This document shows positions 9,841 to 18,601 of a DNA stretch of 64,000 nucleotides, in pieces; the first letter of the stretch is position 1; each line of letters starts with the position of its first letter. Origin of the DNA: Streptomyces marincola (GTDB lineage Bacteria; Actinomycetota; Actinomycetes; Streptomycetales; Streptomycetaceae); contig NZ_CP084541.1 in the NCBI RefSeq assembly GCF_020410765.1, forward strand, positions 310,001 to 374,000, written 5' to 3'. The notes beneath the pieces were generated by a model, which saw only the letters and a list, made by a program, of their open reading frames with translations, ran no database searches and was not told the DNA's origin. The position numbers and the translations under genes were made by a program.

Positions 9841-12800
9841 TCAGTGATCGCCCAAGGCCACGCGCACGAGACTTTCGACATCCATCGTGTCCAGTGACTC
9901 GGCCGCTTCCGGGGCCGCCGCTTCCTCGCGGGCGGGTTCGCTCTCGGCCAGGCGGAGCAGCGGCCCGACCAACCCGGCCGCACGGAACCGGTCGAGCGGG
10001 ATGGCGGCCAGGGCCCTGCGGAACTCCGCCTCGCCGGTTTCCGAGGGCTCGTGCTCGGACGCGTTCGGCAGGAGTTCCGCCTGGAGGAGGCGTGCGACGG
10101 CGGCTGGGGTCGGGTGATCGAAGATGAGGGTGGGCGGCAGCCGACGGCCGGTGGCCGAGGTCAGCCGGTTGCGCATGTCCAAGGCGGTGAGCGAATCGAG
10201 GCCGAGGTCGAGGAAGCCGCGCCCAGGATCCACCGCACCGGCCGACGCGTGGCCGAGCACGTGTGCCACATGCTCGCGGACCAGATCCAGCAGGAGGCGT
10301 TCGCGTTCCGCCTCGGACGCCTCAAGCAGGCGCCGTTTCAGCGTCTCGGCCGACTCGCCCGCCGACTGGCGGCGAGCCGGTGCCCGGACCAGGCGCCGGA
10401 GGAGGAACGGGACCTCGCCGCGCAGCATGCTTCCCCGCGTGTCCAGCGCGGCCGGCACGAGCAGGGCCGCACGGCGGTCCGCGAGTGCCGCGTCGAACAG
10501 GTCGAGCCCTTGCTCCGTCGTGAGTGGCAGCAGCCCGGCCCTGCCGAGACGCCGCATCTCCTCCGCGCCGAGGTGGCCGGTCATACCGCTGGAGCGCGCC
10601 CACAGCCCCCAGGCCAGCGACAGGCCGGGCAGCCCCTCGGCACGACGCCGGTGCGCCAGCGCGTCGAGGAACGCGTTCGCGGCGGAGTAGCTGGCCTGCC
10701 CTGGATTGCCCAGCAATCCCGCGGCCGACGAGAACGTCACGAACGCCGAGAGGTCGGCAGCCCGGGTCAGTTCGTGCAGGTGCCAGGCGGCATCCACTTT
10801 GGGGCGGAGTACCGCGCCGATCCGTTCCTGGGTCAGGGATGTGATCACCCCGTCGTCCAGCAGCCCGGCCATATGGATCACGGCCGTCAGCTGAATGCCG
10901 TCAAGCGCTTCGGCCAGTGCCTCACGGTCGGAGACATCGCAGGCGAGGACGGTGACCTCCGCCCCCAGGGCCGCCAGTTCCGCCCTGAGAGCAGCCGCGC
11001 CCTCGGCGGCCGGCCCCTGACGGCTGAGCAGCAGCAGCTCGCGCACACCGTGCGTTCGCACGATGTGCTTGGCGACGAGGCCGCCGAGCGTTCCCGTGCC
11101 CCCGGTGATCAGTACCGTTCCCTCTCCGTTCGCTCCGCCGAGCGGGGGCGGCGCCACCGACTCGGACGGCGAGGGTCCGGCACCGGCCCGGGGCCGGAGC
11201 AGACGAGGCACACTCGCCTGCCCCGCGCGCACGAGGATCTGTGGCTCGCCGCTCGGCAGAACGTTCAGCAGGGCGGGGAACGACGCGTCGTGCGCGTCGA
11301 TGTCCGCGAGAACCAGCCGCCCCGGGTTCTCGGACTGGGCGGACCTGATCAGCCCCCAGAGGGGTGCGTGCACGAGGTCGCGGGCGTCGCCGGCCGCCTC
11401 CCGGGTGAGCACAACGAGCTGGGAGGACGCGAACCGGTCGTCGGCGAGCCAGCTTTGCACCAGGCCCAGGGCCTCGTTCATCGCGGCCCTGACCTCGTCG
11501 GCGGGGTTGCCGGCGGAAGGGTGGAGGAAAGGAGCGATGACGAAGTCCGCGGTACGCGCGTGCTCGTCACCGGCGGCCAGCGCGGCAAGGTCCGGGAAGG
11601 AAGGCGGCGTCGACCCCAGCGTCTCGGTCCCGAGCAGAACGATCCGCGCGCCGGTGGCCGCGCCGCTACTCGGCCGGGAGTCCGCAGGCACCCAGTCCAG
11701 GTGATACAGCGGTGTGTCGGAGCGGGCGGCGAGGAGCTGCTGGGGCGTGACGGCCCGGAGAGTGAGGGCGTCGACCGTGACGACCGGCTCGCCGGCCTCG
11801 TCGAACGCCTCAAGGCTCATGGTGTCGGGGCCGGTGGGGGCCAGCCGGACGCGGAGGGCGGTCGCGCCGGTGGCGTGCAGCGTCACCCCGGACCAGGAGA
11901 ACGGCAGCCTGACGTGACTCGGGCCGGCGAGCAGCCCGGCGTGGAGGGCCGCGTCGAGGAGCGCGGGATGCAGGTCGAAGTCGTCACCGTGCCGCTCCTG
12001 CGGAAGCCGGACCTCCGCGAACACCTCGTCCCCGCGCCGCCACGCCGCGACCAGCCCACGGAACGCGGGACCGTACTCGAATCCGCTCTCCGCGAGCCGG
12101 TCGTAGTCGACATCCATCGGAACGGCACCGGCCGGGGGCCACAATCCCTCCTGCCGCGGCGGCTCGGACGGCATCCCGGGTGCGAGTGTTCCGGTGGCGT
12201 GGGTGACCCATTCCTCTCCCTCACCACCCCGCGCGAACACCCCCAACGAACGCCGACCCTCACCATCCACCTCACCCACCCGCACCTGCACATCCACACC
12301 ACCCACCCCCAACACCAACGGCACCCCCAACGCCAACTCCTCCACCCGACCCCCCGCACGCAACCCCAACTCAACAAACCCCGTCCCCGGCAACAACACC
12401 GAACCCCACACCCCATGATCACCAAGCCACCCATACCCCTCCAACGACACCCGCCCCGAAAACACCACACCACCCCCACCAGCCAACTCCACCCCACCAC
12501 CCACCAACCCACGCCCCACCCCACCAGACCCCAACCCCGAACCACCCGACAACCAAAACCGCTCCCGCTCAAACGCATACGTCGGCACATCCCCACACGC
12601 CTGTGCCACCGCCCGCTCCTGGCCCGGGAAAAGGCGGGACCAGTCCACATCCACACCCCGCACGAACGCCTCACCCACCGACAACAGGAACCGCCGCATA
12701 CCCCCCTCACCACGCCGCAACGACCCCACCGCCGAAACACCCTCCATCACCGGCACCAACACCGGATGACCACTGCACTCCACAAACACCACATCATCAC

Positions 12801-15800
12801 CGAACGACCGAACCACATCATCAAACAACACCGGCCGCCGCAAATTCTCAAACCAATACTCCCCACCCAACCCCTCCATATCCAACAACCCACCCGACAC
12901 CGTCGAATAAAACGGCAACACCCCCCGACGCCCCACCACACCCACCAACCCCTCAACCAACCGCTCCCGCACCACATCCACCCCCGGACCATGCGACGCA
13001 TAATCCACCGCCACCCACCGCACCCCCACACCCCGCCCCTCACACAACCCCACCAACCGCCCCAACGCCCCCACCTCACCCGACACCACCACCGACCCAG
13101 GACCATTCACCGCAGCCACCACCAACCCACCACCCACCTCACCCAACAACCCCTCCACCCCCGACACCGACAACGACACCACCACCATCCCCCCACCCCC
13201 CACCAACTCCCCCACCAACCCAGACCGCAACACCACCACCCGCGCACCCTCCTCCACCGACAACCCACCCGCCACCACCACCGCAGCCACCTCACCCTGC
13301 GAATGACCCACCACCCCCCGCACCACCACACCCAACGACTCCCACAACCGACCCAACGACACCATCACCGCCCACAACACCGGCTGCACCACCTCAACCC
13401 GCCCCAACCACCCCTCATCCCCCGACCGCAACACCCCCACCAACGACCACCCCACCAACGGCTCCAACGCCCGCTCACACACCCCCATCCACTCCGCAAA
13501 CACCACCGACTCCTCCAACAACCCCACCACCAACCCCACCCACTGCCACCCCTGACCCGGAAACACCAACACCACCCCACGACCACCCGACACACCAACC
13601 CCACCACCCGACACCGACCCAGAAACAGAACCCACCACCGAACCAAAACCAGAACCAACACTCACCACAGAACCACCCGACACCACACCCGACTCCACAT
13701 CCCCCACCAACCCATCCAACCCACCCACCAACTCCTCCCGCGAACCACCCACCACCACACCCCGCACCCCAAACACCGAACGACCCGCCAACACCCCACC
13801 CACCACACCCACCCCCACACCACCACCAGCACCCACCACCCACTCCCGCAACCGACCCACCACACCCACCAACCCACCCACCGAACGCCCCGACACCACC
13901 CACACCACCACACCACCAGAAACACCAGAAACAACACCAGAACTGGAACTCACCGGCGCCTCCACCACCGGCGCCTCCTCCACCACCACATGCGCATTCG
14001 TCCCACTGATCCCGAACGACGACACCCCCGCACGCCGCACACCCCCCGCACCCACCACCCACTCCCGCGCCTCACGCAACAACTCCACCCGCCCCGAAGA
14101 CCAATCCACATGCCCCGACGGCTCATCCACATGCAACGTCCGCGGCAACACCCCATACCGCAACGCCATCACCATCTTGATCACACCCGCCACACCCGCA
14201 GCCGCCTGCGCATGCCCAATATTCGACTTCAACGACCCCAACCACAACGGACGCCCCACCTCACGCCCCTGCCCATACGTCGCCAACAACGCCTGCGCCT
14301 CGATCGGATCACCCAGACGCGTCCCCGTCCCATGCGCCTCCACCACATCCACATCAACCGCGGAAAGCCCCGCATCCGCCAACGCCTGCCGAATCACCCG
14401 CTGCTGCGACGGACCATTCGGCGCCGTCAACCCATTCGACGCACCATCCTGATTAATCGCCGAACCACGCACCACCGCCAGCACACGACGCCCATTCCGC
14501 CGCGCATCCGACAACCGCTCAAGCAACAAAACCCCCACCCCCTCCGACCACGCGGTCCCGTCGGCGTCGTCGGAGAACGCCTTGCACCGCCCGTCGGGGG
14601 CCAGGCCGCGCTGCCGGCTGAACTCCACGAACATCCCCGGCGAGGCCATCACCGCCGCCCCACCCGCCAACGCCAGCGCGCTCTCCCCACGCCGCAACGA
14701 CTGACACGCCAAGTGCAACGACACCAACGACGACGAACACGCCGTATCCACCGTCACCGCAGGACCCTCAAGCCCCAACGTGTAAGCCACACGCCCGGAG
14801 ATCACGCTGACGGTGCTTCCGGTCAGGACGTGCCCTTCGACGCCGGTCGCGGGTTCGTGCATGCGCGGGCCGTAGTCCTGGGCCATCGCGCCGATGTACA
14901 CACCCGTGCGGCTGCCGCGCAGCGTGGTGGGGTCGATACCGGCCCGTTCGAACGCCTCCCATGACGTTTCGAGCACCAACCGCTGCTGCGGATCCATGGC
15001 CAGGGCCTCGCGCGGGCTGATCCCGAAGAACTCCGCGTCGAAGTCCGCCGCATCATCGAGGAACCCACCATGCCGCACATACGACTTCCCCGGCACCGAA
15101 GGATCCGGATCGAACAGACCCTCCACATCCCACCCGCGATCCTCAGGAAACTCCGAGATCGCGTCCGTCCCACTCTCCACCAACCGCCACAAATCCTCGG
15201 GCGACCGCACACCCCCGGGAAAACGGCACGCCATCCCCACGATCGCGATCGGCTCCGCGCTCTCGGCGGGGATGAACGGGGTGGTGTCGTCCTGCGGGAC
15301 CTGTCCCGGGGCGCCCGGGTGGTGGCCGAGGATGTCGAGCCGCAGTCGCTCGGCGACCGCGCCCGCCGTGGGGTGGTCGTAGACGAGGGTCGCGGGAAGT
15401 CGAAGTCCTGTGGCCCGGTTGAGCCGGTTGCGCAACTCGACGGCGGTGACCGAGTCGAGGCCGAGGGCACGGAACGGCTGGTCGGCGTCGAGGGTGGCCG
15501 CGGCCGGCGTGCCCAGCAGGTGGTGCAGGTGGGTGCGGATCAGCGCCAGGAGGGCGCGGCGCTGCTGGGTCTCCGCCATGCCGGGGACGATGACGGGATC
15601 CACCGGGGCCTGGCGCGCGTGCACTTCCTGGAGCGAGGCCAGGAAGCGCTGGGCGCCGCCCTGCTCTTTGCGCAGGGTTCCTGCCACGACCGCGGACCGG
15701 TCGTCGAGGCCGGCGTCGTCGAGGGTTTCCCGGACGCCGACGGTCAGCACCGGGTGCGGACTGATCTCGATGAACGTGCGGTGCCCTCGGGCGGCGAGTG

Positions 15801-17187
15801 CGCGGGTCGCGGCCTCGAACCGGATCTCCCGGGTGATGTTGCGGGCCCAGTAGGCGGCGTCGAGGCCCGCGGTGTCGTGCCGGTCGCCGGTGAGGGAGGA
15901 GTAGAACGGCAGGTCGGATGCCCGGGCTTCGCTGCCGGCGAGCTCGTCGCGGAGGGCGTCGGGGTCGATGGGGAGGTTCGGGGAGTGCGCGGCGAGACCG
16001 TTGCCGAGCTTGCGCGCCCGCAGCCCCCGTTCTGCGAGTGCGTCGAGGAGTTCGTCCGCGGCGCCGCGCTCGCCGGAGACGAGTGTCCAGCGCGGGCCGT
16101 TGGTGCCGGCCACGTGCAAGCGGTCCCGCCATCGGGCCAGAAGGGGCTCGATTTCCTGCCGGGTGGCCACGACCGACAGGAGGTCTCCGTGTCCGGCGTG
16201 GCGGGCCTGGGCCCGGCTCCAGGCGGCGACGACGCGCGCGGCGTCCCCGAGTGTGAGGGCGCCGGCGACGTGGGCGGCGGCGATCTCCCCGAGGCACTGG
16301 CCGAGGACGGCGGAGGGTTCGACTCCGCAGGAGCGCCACAGGGCGGCGAGGGAGACCATGACGGCGAAGAGGGCGGGCTGCACCACATCGGCGGTCTCCA
16401 GGGCGGGCGCACCGGGAAGTCCGTGGAGCACGTCCAGTAATTTCCAACCGGTAAAGGGTTCGAGAACTTTGGCGCACTCACACATGTGTTCCCGGAAGAC
16501 CGCGGATGCCGCCATCAGTTCGAGAGCCATACCGGGCCACTGGGAGCCTTGTCCCGGGAAGACGAAGACCACATCGTCCCGGCCGGTGGATCGCAGGTGC
16601 AGACGGTTTTCCTCGCCGCGGAGCAGGGCGGATATGCGGCGCCCGTCACGCAGGGCACCTTCAAGTGATTGAAGTACGAAAAACATACTCCCCTCGGGCT
16701 CGCCCCGGGGGGACACATCGACAAGGGCGATTTCGCATTCGTCGCGGAGCAGGCTCGCGAACGCGGCCTCGACCGCCTCCGGCGCGTGGGGAGCGGCGGG
16801 GTTCCCGGCCGTTGCGGGCGCCCCGGGGGCGCGGCAGGGCGTCTGCCCGGCAACGGCCGGACCGAGGAGGGAGGCCAGTCGCCCGAACGCCTCCGCGCCA
16901 CCGCCCTGGCGCGTGAAGAGTCCGGCCCGAGCGCTGATGACCTGCTCGGGAGTGAGTCCGGCGGAGGAGAGGGCCGCGCGGGCCGCCGCCTCGGGCTCCG
17001 CGGTGGCCGAGGCCGAGGAGCGGGCGGGCGTTTCCTCGGGAGCAGGCCGTTCCGTGTCCGCCGTCAGCAAACGCCACAGCTCATCAGGAGCCGTGACCTC
17101 CGGCGCATCGCTGAACATTCCAACGACCGAGACCGCCCCATTCGGAATTTCGTGCGCACCGGACGCAATGCTTTCGAATTTACTCAA
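9841..17187 (-). CDS. Modular type I polyketide synthase, loading module and module 1
   Basis: The start is taken as TTG 17187, because AAGGAG at 17194-17199 sits 6 nt upstream; the protein is 2448 aa. Order: a short KS-like remnant (about residues 18-180, no catalytic Cys); loading AT (PGQGSQ; nucleophile motif GQCLGE with Cys298 where Ser is expected; Trp323 where extender ATs have the carboxylate-binding Arg, exactly 25 residues on); ACP (GLDS, Ser579); KS1 (TACSSS, Cys817); AT1 (GHSQGE Ser1296, YASH 1396-1399, methylmalonyl type); DH1 (His1591, Asp1745); KR1 (LDD, Tyr2167, B-type); ACP1 (Ser2332); C-terminal docking tail. The Trp suggests a monocarboxylic acyl-CoA starter. Module 1 should give an alpha-methyl, alpha,beta-unsaturated intermediate. 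The promoter faces the SARP gene and carries SARP-type repeats. Confidence 0.95.
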   Translation of the reverse strand: MSKFESIASGAHEIPNGAVSVVGMFSDAPEVTAPDELWRLLTADTERPAPEETPARSSASATAEPEAAARAALSSAGLTPEQVISARAGLFTRQGGGAEAFGRLASLLGPAVAGQTPCRAPGAPATAGNPAAPHAPEAVEAAFASLLRDECEIALVDVSPRGEPEGSMFFVLQSLEGALRDGRRISALLRGEENRLHLRSTGRDDVVFVFPGQGSQWPGMALELMAASAVFREHMCECAKVLEPFTGWKLLDVLHGLPGAPALETADVVQPALFAVMVSLAALWRSCGVEPSAVLGQCLGEIAAAHVAGALTLGDAARVVAAWSRAQARHAGHGDLLSVVATRQEIEPLLARWRDRLHVAGTNGPRWTLVSGERGAADELLDALAERGLRARKLGNGLAAHSPNLPIDPDALRDELAGSEARASDLPFYSSLTGDRHDTAGLDAAYWARNITREIRFEAATRALAARGHRTFIEISPHPVLTVGVRETLDDAGLDDRSAVVAGTLRKEQGGAQRFLASLQEVHARQAPVDPVIVPGMAETQQRRALLALIRTHLHHLLGTPAAATLDADQPFRALGLDSVTAVELRNRLNRATGLRLPATLVYDHPTAGAVAERLRLDILGHHPGAPGQVPQDDTTPFIPAESAEPIAIVGMACRFPGGVRSPEDLWRLVESGTDAISEFPEDRGWDVEGLFDPDPSVPGKSYVRHGGFLDDAADFDAEFFGISPREALAMDPQQRLVLETSWEAFERAGIDPTTLRGSRTGVYIGAMAQDYGPRMHEPATGVEGHVLTGSTVSVISGRVAYTLGLEGPAVTVDTACSSSLVSLHLACQSLRRGESALALAGGAAVMASPGMFVEFSRQRGLAPDGRCKAFSDDADGTAWSEGVGVLLLERLSDARRNGRRVLAVVRGSAINQDGASNGLTAPNGPSQQRVIRQALADAGLSAVDVDVVEAHGTGTRLGDPIEAQALLATYGQGREVGRPLWLGSLKSNIGHAQAAAGVAGVIKMVMALRYGVLPRTLHVDEPSGHVDWSSGRVELLREAREWVVGAGGVRRAGVSSFGISGTNAHVVVEEAPVVEAPVSSSSGVVSGVSGGVVVWVVSGRSVGGLVGVVGRLREWVVGAGGGVGVGVVGGVLAGRSVFGVRGVVVGGSREELVGGLDGLVGDVESGVVSGGSVVSVGSGFGSVVGSVSGSVSGGGVGVSGGRGVVLVFPGQGWQWVGLVVGLLEESVVFAEWMGVCERALEPLVGWSLVGVLRSGDEGWLGRVEVVQPVLWAVMVSLGRLWESLGVVVRGVVGHSQGEVAAVVVAGGLSVEEGARVVVLRSGLVGELVGGGGMVVVSLSVSGVEGLLGEVGGGLVVAAVNGPGSVVVSGEVGALGRLVGLCEGRGVGVRWVAVDYASHGPGVDVVRERLVEGLVGVVGRRGVLPFYSTVSGGLLDMEGLGGEYWFENLRRPVLFDDVVRSFGDDVVFVECSGHPVLVPVMEGVSAVGSLRRGEGGMRRFLLSVGEAFVRGVDVDWSRLFPGQERAVAQACGDVPTYAFERERFWLSGGSGLGSGGVGRGLVGGGVELAGGGGVVFSGRVSLEGYGWLGDHGVWGSVLLPGTGFVELGLRAGGRVEELALGVPLVLGVGGVDVQVRVGEVDGEGRRSLGVFARGGEGEEWVTHATGTLAPGMPSEPPRQEGLWPPAGAVPMDVDYDRLAESGFEYGPAFRGLVAAWRRGDEVFAEVRLPQERHGDDFDLHPALLDAALHAGLLAGPSHVRLPFSWSGVTLHATGATALRVRLAPTGPDTMSLEAFDEAGEPVVTVDALTLRAVTPQQLLAARSDTPLYHLDWVPADSRPSSGAATGARIVLLGTETLGSTPPSFPDLAALAAGDEHARTADFVIAPFLHPSAGNPADEVRAAMNEALGLVQSWLADDRFASSQLVVLTREAAGDARDLVHAPLWGLIRSAQSENPGRLVLADIDAHDASFPALLNVLPSGEPQILVRAGQASVPRLLRPRAGAGPSPSESVAPPPLGGANGEGTVLITGGTGTLGGLVAKHIVRTHGVRELLLLSRQGPAAEGAAALRAELAALGAEVTVLACDVSDREALAEALDGIQLTAVIHMAGLLDDGVITSLTQERIGAVLRPKVDAAWHLHELTRAADLSAFVTFSSAAGLLGNPGQASYSAANAFLDALAHRRRAEGLPGLSLAWGLWARSSGMTGHLGAEEMRRLGRAGLLPLTTEQGLDLFDAALADRRAALLVPAALDTRGSMLRGEVPFLLRRLVRAPARRQSAGESAETLKRRLLEASEAERERLLLDLVREHVAHVLGHASAGAVDPGRGFLDLGLDSLTALDMRNRLTSATGRRLPPTLIFDHPTPAAVARLLQAELLPNASEHEPSETGEAEFRRALAAIPLDRFRAAGLVGPLLRLAESEPAREEAAAPEAAESLDTMDVESLVRVALGDH
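12177..14430 (-). repeat. Near-identical DH/AT/KS block, copy C (module 1)
   Basis: Longest of the three blocks. It spans the start of DH1, AT1, the KS-AT linker and the C-terminal half of KS1. The DH/AT part matches copy A and the AT/KS part matches copy B. Each boundary therefore differs between pairs, as expected from several separate gene-conversion events and not a single duplication. The same strand-skewed composition is seen throughout. Confidence 0.88.
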
Positions 17188-17574
17188 GGAGCGCTCCTTG
17201 CACGACTGCCGGAACGGTACCACGGCCGTCTTGGCGGGTTCTTGGCAGCGACTTGGAGGTGACTTGGAGAAGCTACGGGAAGGAAGACTTCAATAAAACG
17301 GCAAAGCCCTTGGGAAAAACTGTGCGGAGGAGATGAGTCGCACGAAAGACCGACCGAAGGGCGTCCACGCACGCCAGGCCGCTCCCGGCGTCACCTCGTC
17401 CGCCCCCGCGGATCCGAACATTCAAGTGACTTACAGCCATATCCCGGGGCACACTTCCCTTGGACAGGCAACCAACCTGCGCTTTGATCGTCGCTCAAGG
17501 CGGTGCACCAAGATGAGCGACACAACCCCGTGCGTTCACAGCCATCACATGTAGCGACCGAAGGGTGGCTTTAA
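17188..17574. promoter_or_regulatory. Divergent PKS/SARP promoter region
   Basis: This 387-bp gap separates the first PKS gene from the SARP gene. PKS side: AAGGAG at 17194-17199, a possible -10 TACCGT read on the minus strand at 17214-17219, and four 11-bp-spaced repeats just upstream. SARP side: AAGGG at 17561-17565, 9 nt before GTG 17575. A TTnAAGTGAC sequence occurs twice, at 17421-17430 and 17571-17580, the second overlapping the SARP start in a short AAGTG-A-CACTT palindrome. The middle (17280-17320) is locally AT-richer. No gene is visible here. Confidence 0.7.
17229..17270 (-). promoter_or_regulatory. SARP-type operator: four CTTGG repeats at 11-bp spacing
   Basis: TTGG begins at 17231, 17242, 17253 and 17264, always preceded by C and followed by C or A, with an exact 11-bp period (one helical turn). 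SARP activators bind direct heptamer repeats of this spacing, overlapping or adjacent to the -35 of their target promoters. Here the repeats end about 10 bp before a possible -10 and about 43 bp before the PKS start codon. The likely binder is the SARP encoded next door. Confidence 0.75.
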
Positions 17575-18375
17575 GTGACACTTGTTGTCGGTTTACACGT
17601 CAGCGTGCTCGGCCCGGTGCGGGTGTGGTCCCGGGAGTCCGCGGTCGAATTGGGACCGGCCCGCCAACGGGCCGTACTGTCGGCGCTGCTGTTGACCCCG
17701 GGGCAGGCGATGGACCCGGATCGCCTGAAAGAGGCCGTATGGCCCCGAAAACCACCCGGCGCGGCCATGGCGAACCTCCAGAGCTATGTGTCCAATTTGC
17801 GGCGCATGCTGGAGCCGAACAGTCCCCCTTGGTACCGGAACAGGATTTTGCGGCGCGATCCGTCCGGATATGTTCTCGATGTCGAGTCGGATGTCGTCGA
17901 CGCCTACCGCTTCGAACGGCTGCTGCGCGATGGGCGGCGCCTGTTGCACCAGGGTGAGCTCCAGCGGGCGAGCCGGACCCTGGACGAGGCGCTGGCGCTG
18001 TGGCGCGGCTCGCCGTACCCGGAGGTGCGCGAGTCCGAGGCGGGTGCCCAGGCCGCGGCGCGGCTTGAGGAGCTGCGGCTGCTCGCGCTGGAAAGCCGGT
18101 GGGAGGCGGAGCTGGGGCAGGGGCGCGATTCCTCCGTCATAGCCGCGGACGTGGCGACGCTGCGGATGCGCTTCCCCACCCGGGAACGGCTGAGCTGGCT
18201 GCTGATGCAGGCTCTCTACCGCTCCGGGCGGCGGGCCGAGGCGTTGCGGGTCTACCACCAGACGAGAACCCTGCTCGCGGACGAGTACGGGGTCGATCCC
18301 GGCCCGGAGCTCCAGGAGCTGTTCGGGTCCATCCTCCGCGGCGCCCCGGACGCCAGCCGGGGGCCGGTCCGGTAG
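17575..18375 (+). CDS. SARP-family pathway activator
   Basis: 266 aa, the size of a small SARP. The N-terminal ~95 residues form an OmpR/PhoB-like winged helix (VLGPVRVW, then the RLKEAVWP and QSYVSNLRRML helices). The rest is the bacterial transcriptional activation domain of TPR-like helices, ending in the usual YGVDPGPELQELF-type segment. There is no ATPase or sensor domain. It reads away from the PKS gene, and the PKS promoter contains repeats of the kind SARPs bind, so it is probably the cluster activator. Codon 7 (17593-17595) is TTA, which would make translation depend on the bldA tRNA. A later GTG at 17605 would avoid the TTA but has no ribosome binding site. Confidence 0.92.
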   Translation: MTLVVGLHVSVLGPVRVWSRESAVELGPARQRAVLSALLLTPGQAMDPDRLKEAVWPRKPPGAAMANLQSYVSNLRRMLEPNSPPWYRNRILRRDPSGYVLDVESDVVDAYRFERLLRDGRRLLHQGELQRASRTLDEALALWRGSPYPEVRESEAGAQAAARLEELRLLALESRWEAELGQGRDSSVIAADVATLRMRFPTRERLSWLLMQALYRSGRRAEALRVYHQTRTLLADEYGVDPGPELQELFGSILRGAPDASRGPVR

Positions 18376-18379
18376 CCCG

Positions 18380-18445
18380 GCGTGCCGGGCCGCGCCCCGG
18401 CACGCACGCGGCACGGCCCGGGGCCTTGCGCCCGGGCCGTGCCGC
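18380..18445 (+). terminator. Double GC hairpin after the SARP gene
   Basis: Two perfect inverted repeats follow the SARP stop: a 10-bp stem (18380-18389 with 18396-18405, 6-nt loop) and a 15-bp stem (18408-18422 with 18431-18445, 8-nt loop). There is no U-tract, as is common for streptomycete terminators. They probably separate the SARP transcript from the hydrolase gene. Confidence 0.75.
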
Positions 18446-18601
18446 GGCGGCGCGGCGGACGCGGCGCGAGTTGCCGGAACGGCAACCGCGGTGGCGTCCG
18501 CCGACGCGCGTCCTGATGATCGGGAGCAGTCAGTGCTTTCACGGCGCGGCCGGTTCCCTCGGGTGGTTCCGGATGCGCCGTTCGGCCCCGAGGAGATCAC
18601 C

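Noticed and set aside
16640..17140. KSQ-type loading ketosynthase
   Set aside because: The region is less than half a KS in length and has neither the Gln nor the Cys active-site motif, so it cannot act as a decarboxylating loading KS.
9841..17223. ATG 17223 as the start of the first PKS gene
   Set aside because: There is no ribosome binding site before it, while TTG 17187 has AAGGAG at ideal distance. The extra residues would also overlap the predicted promoter.
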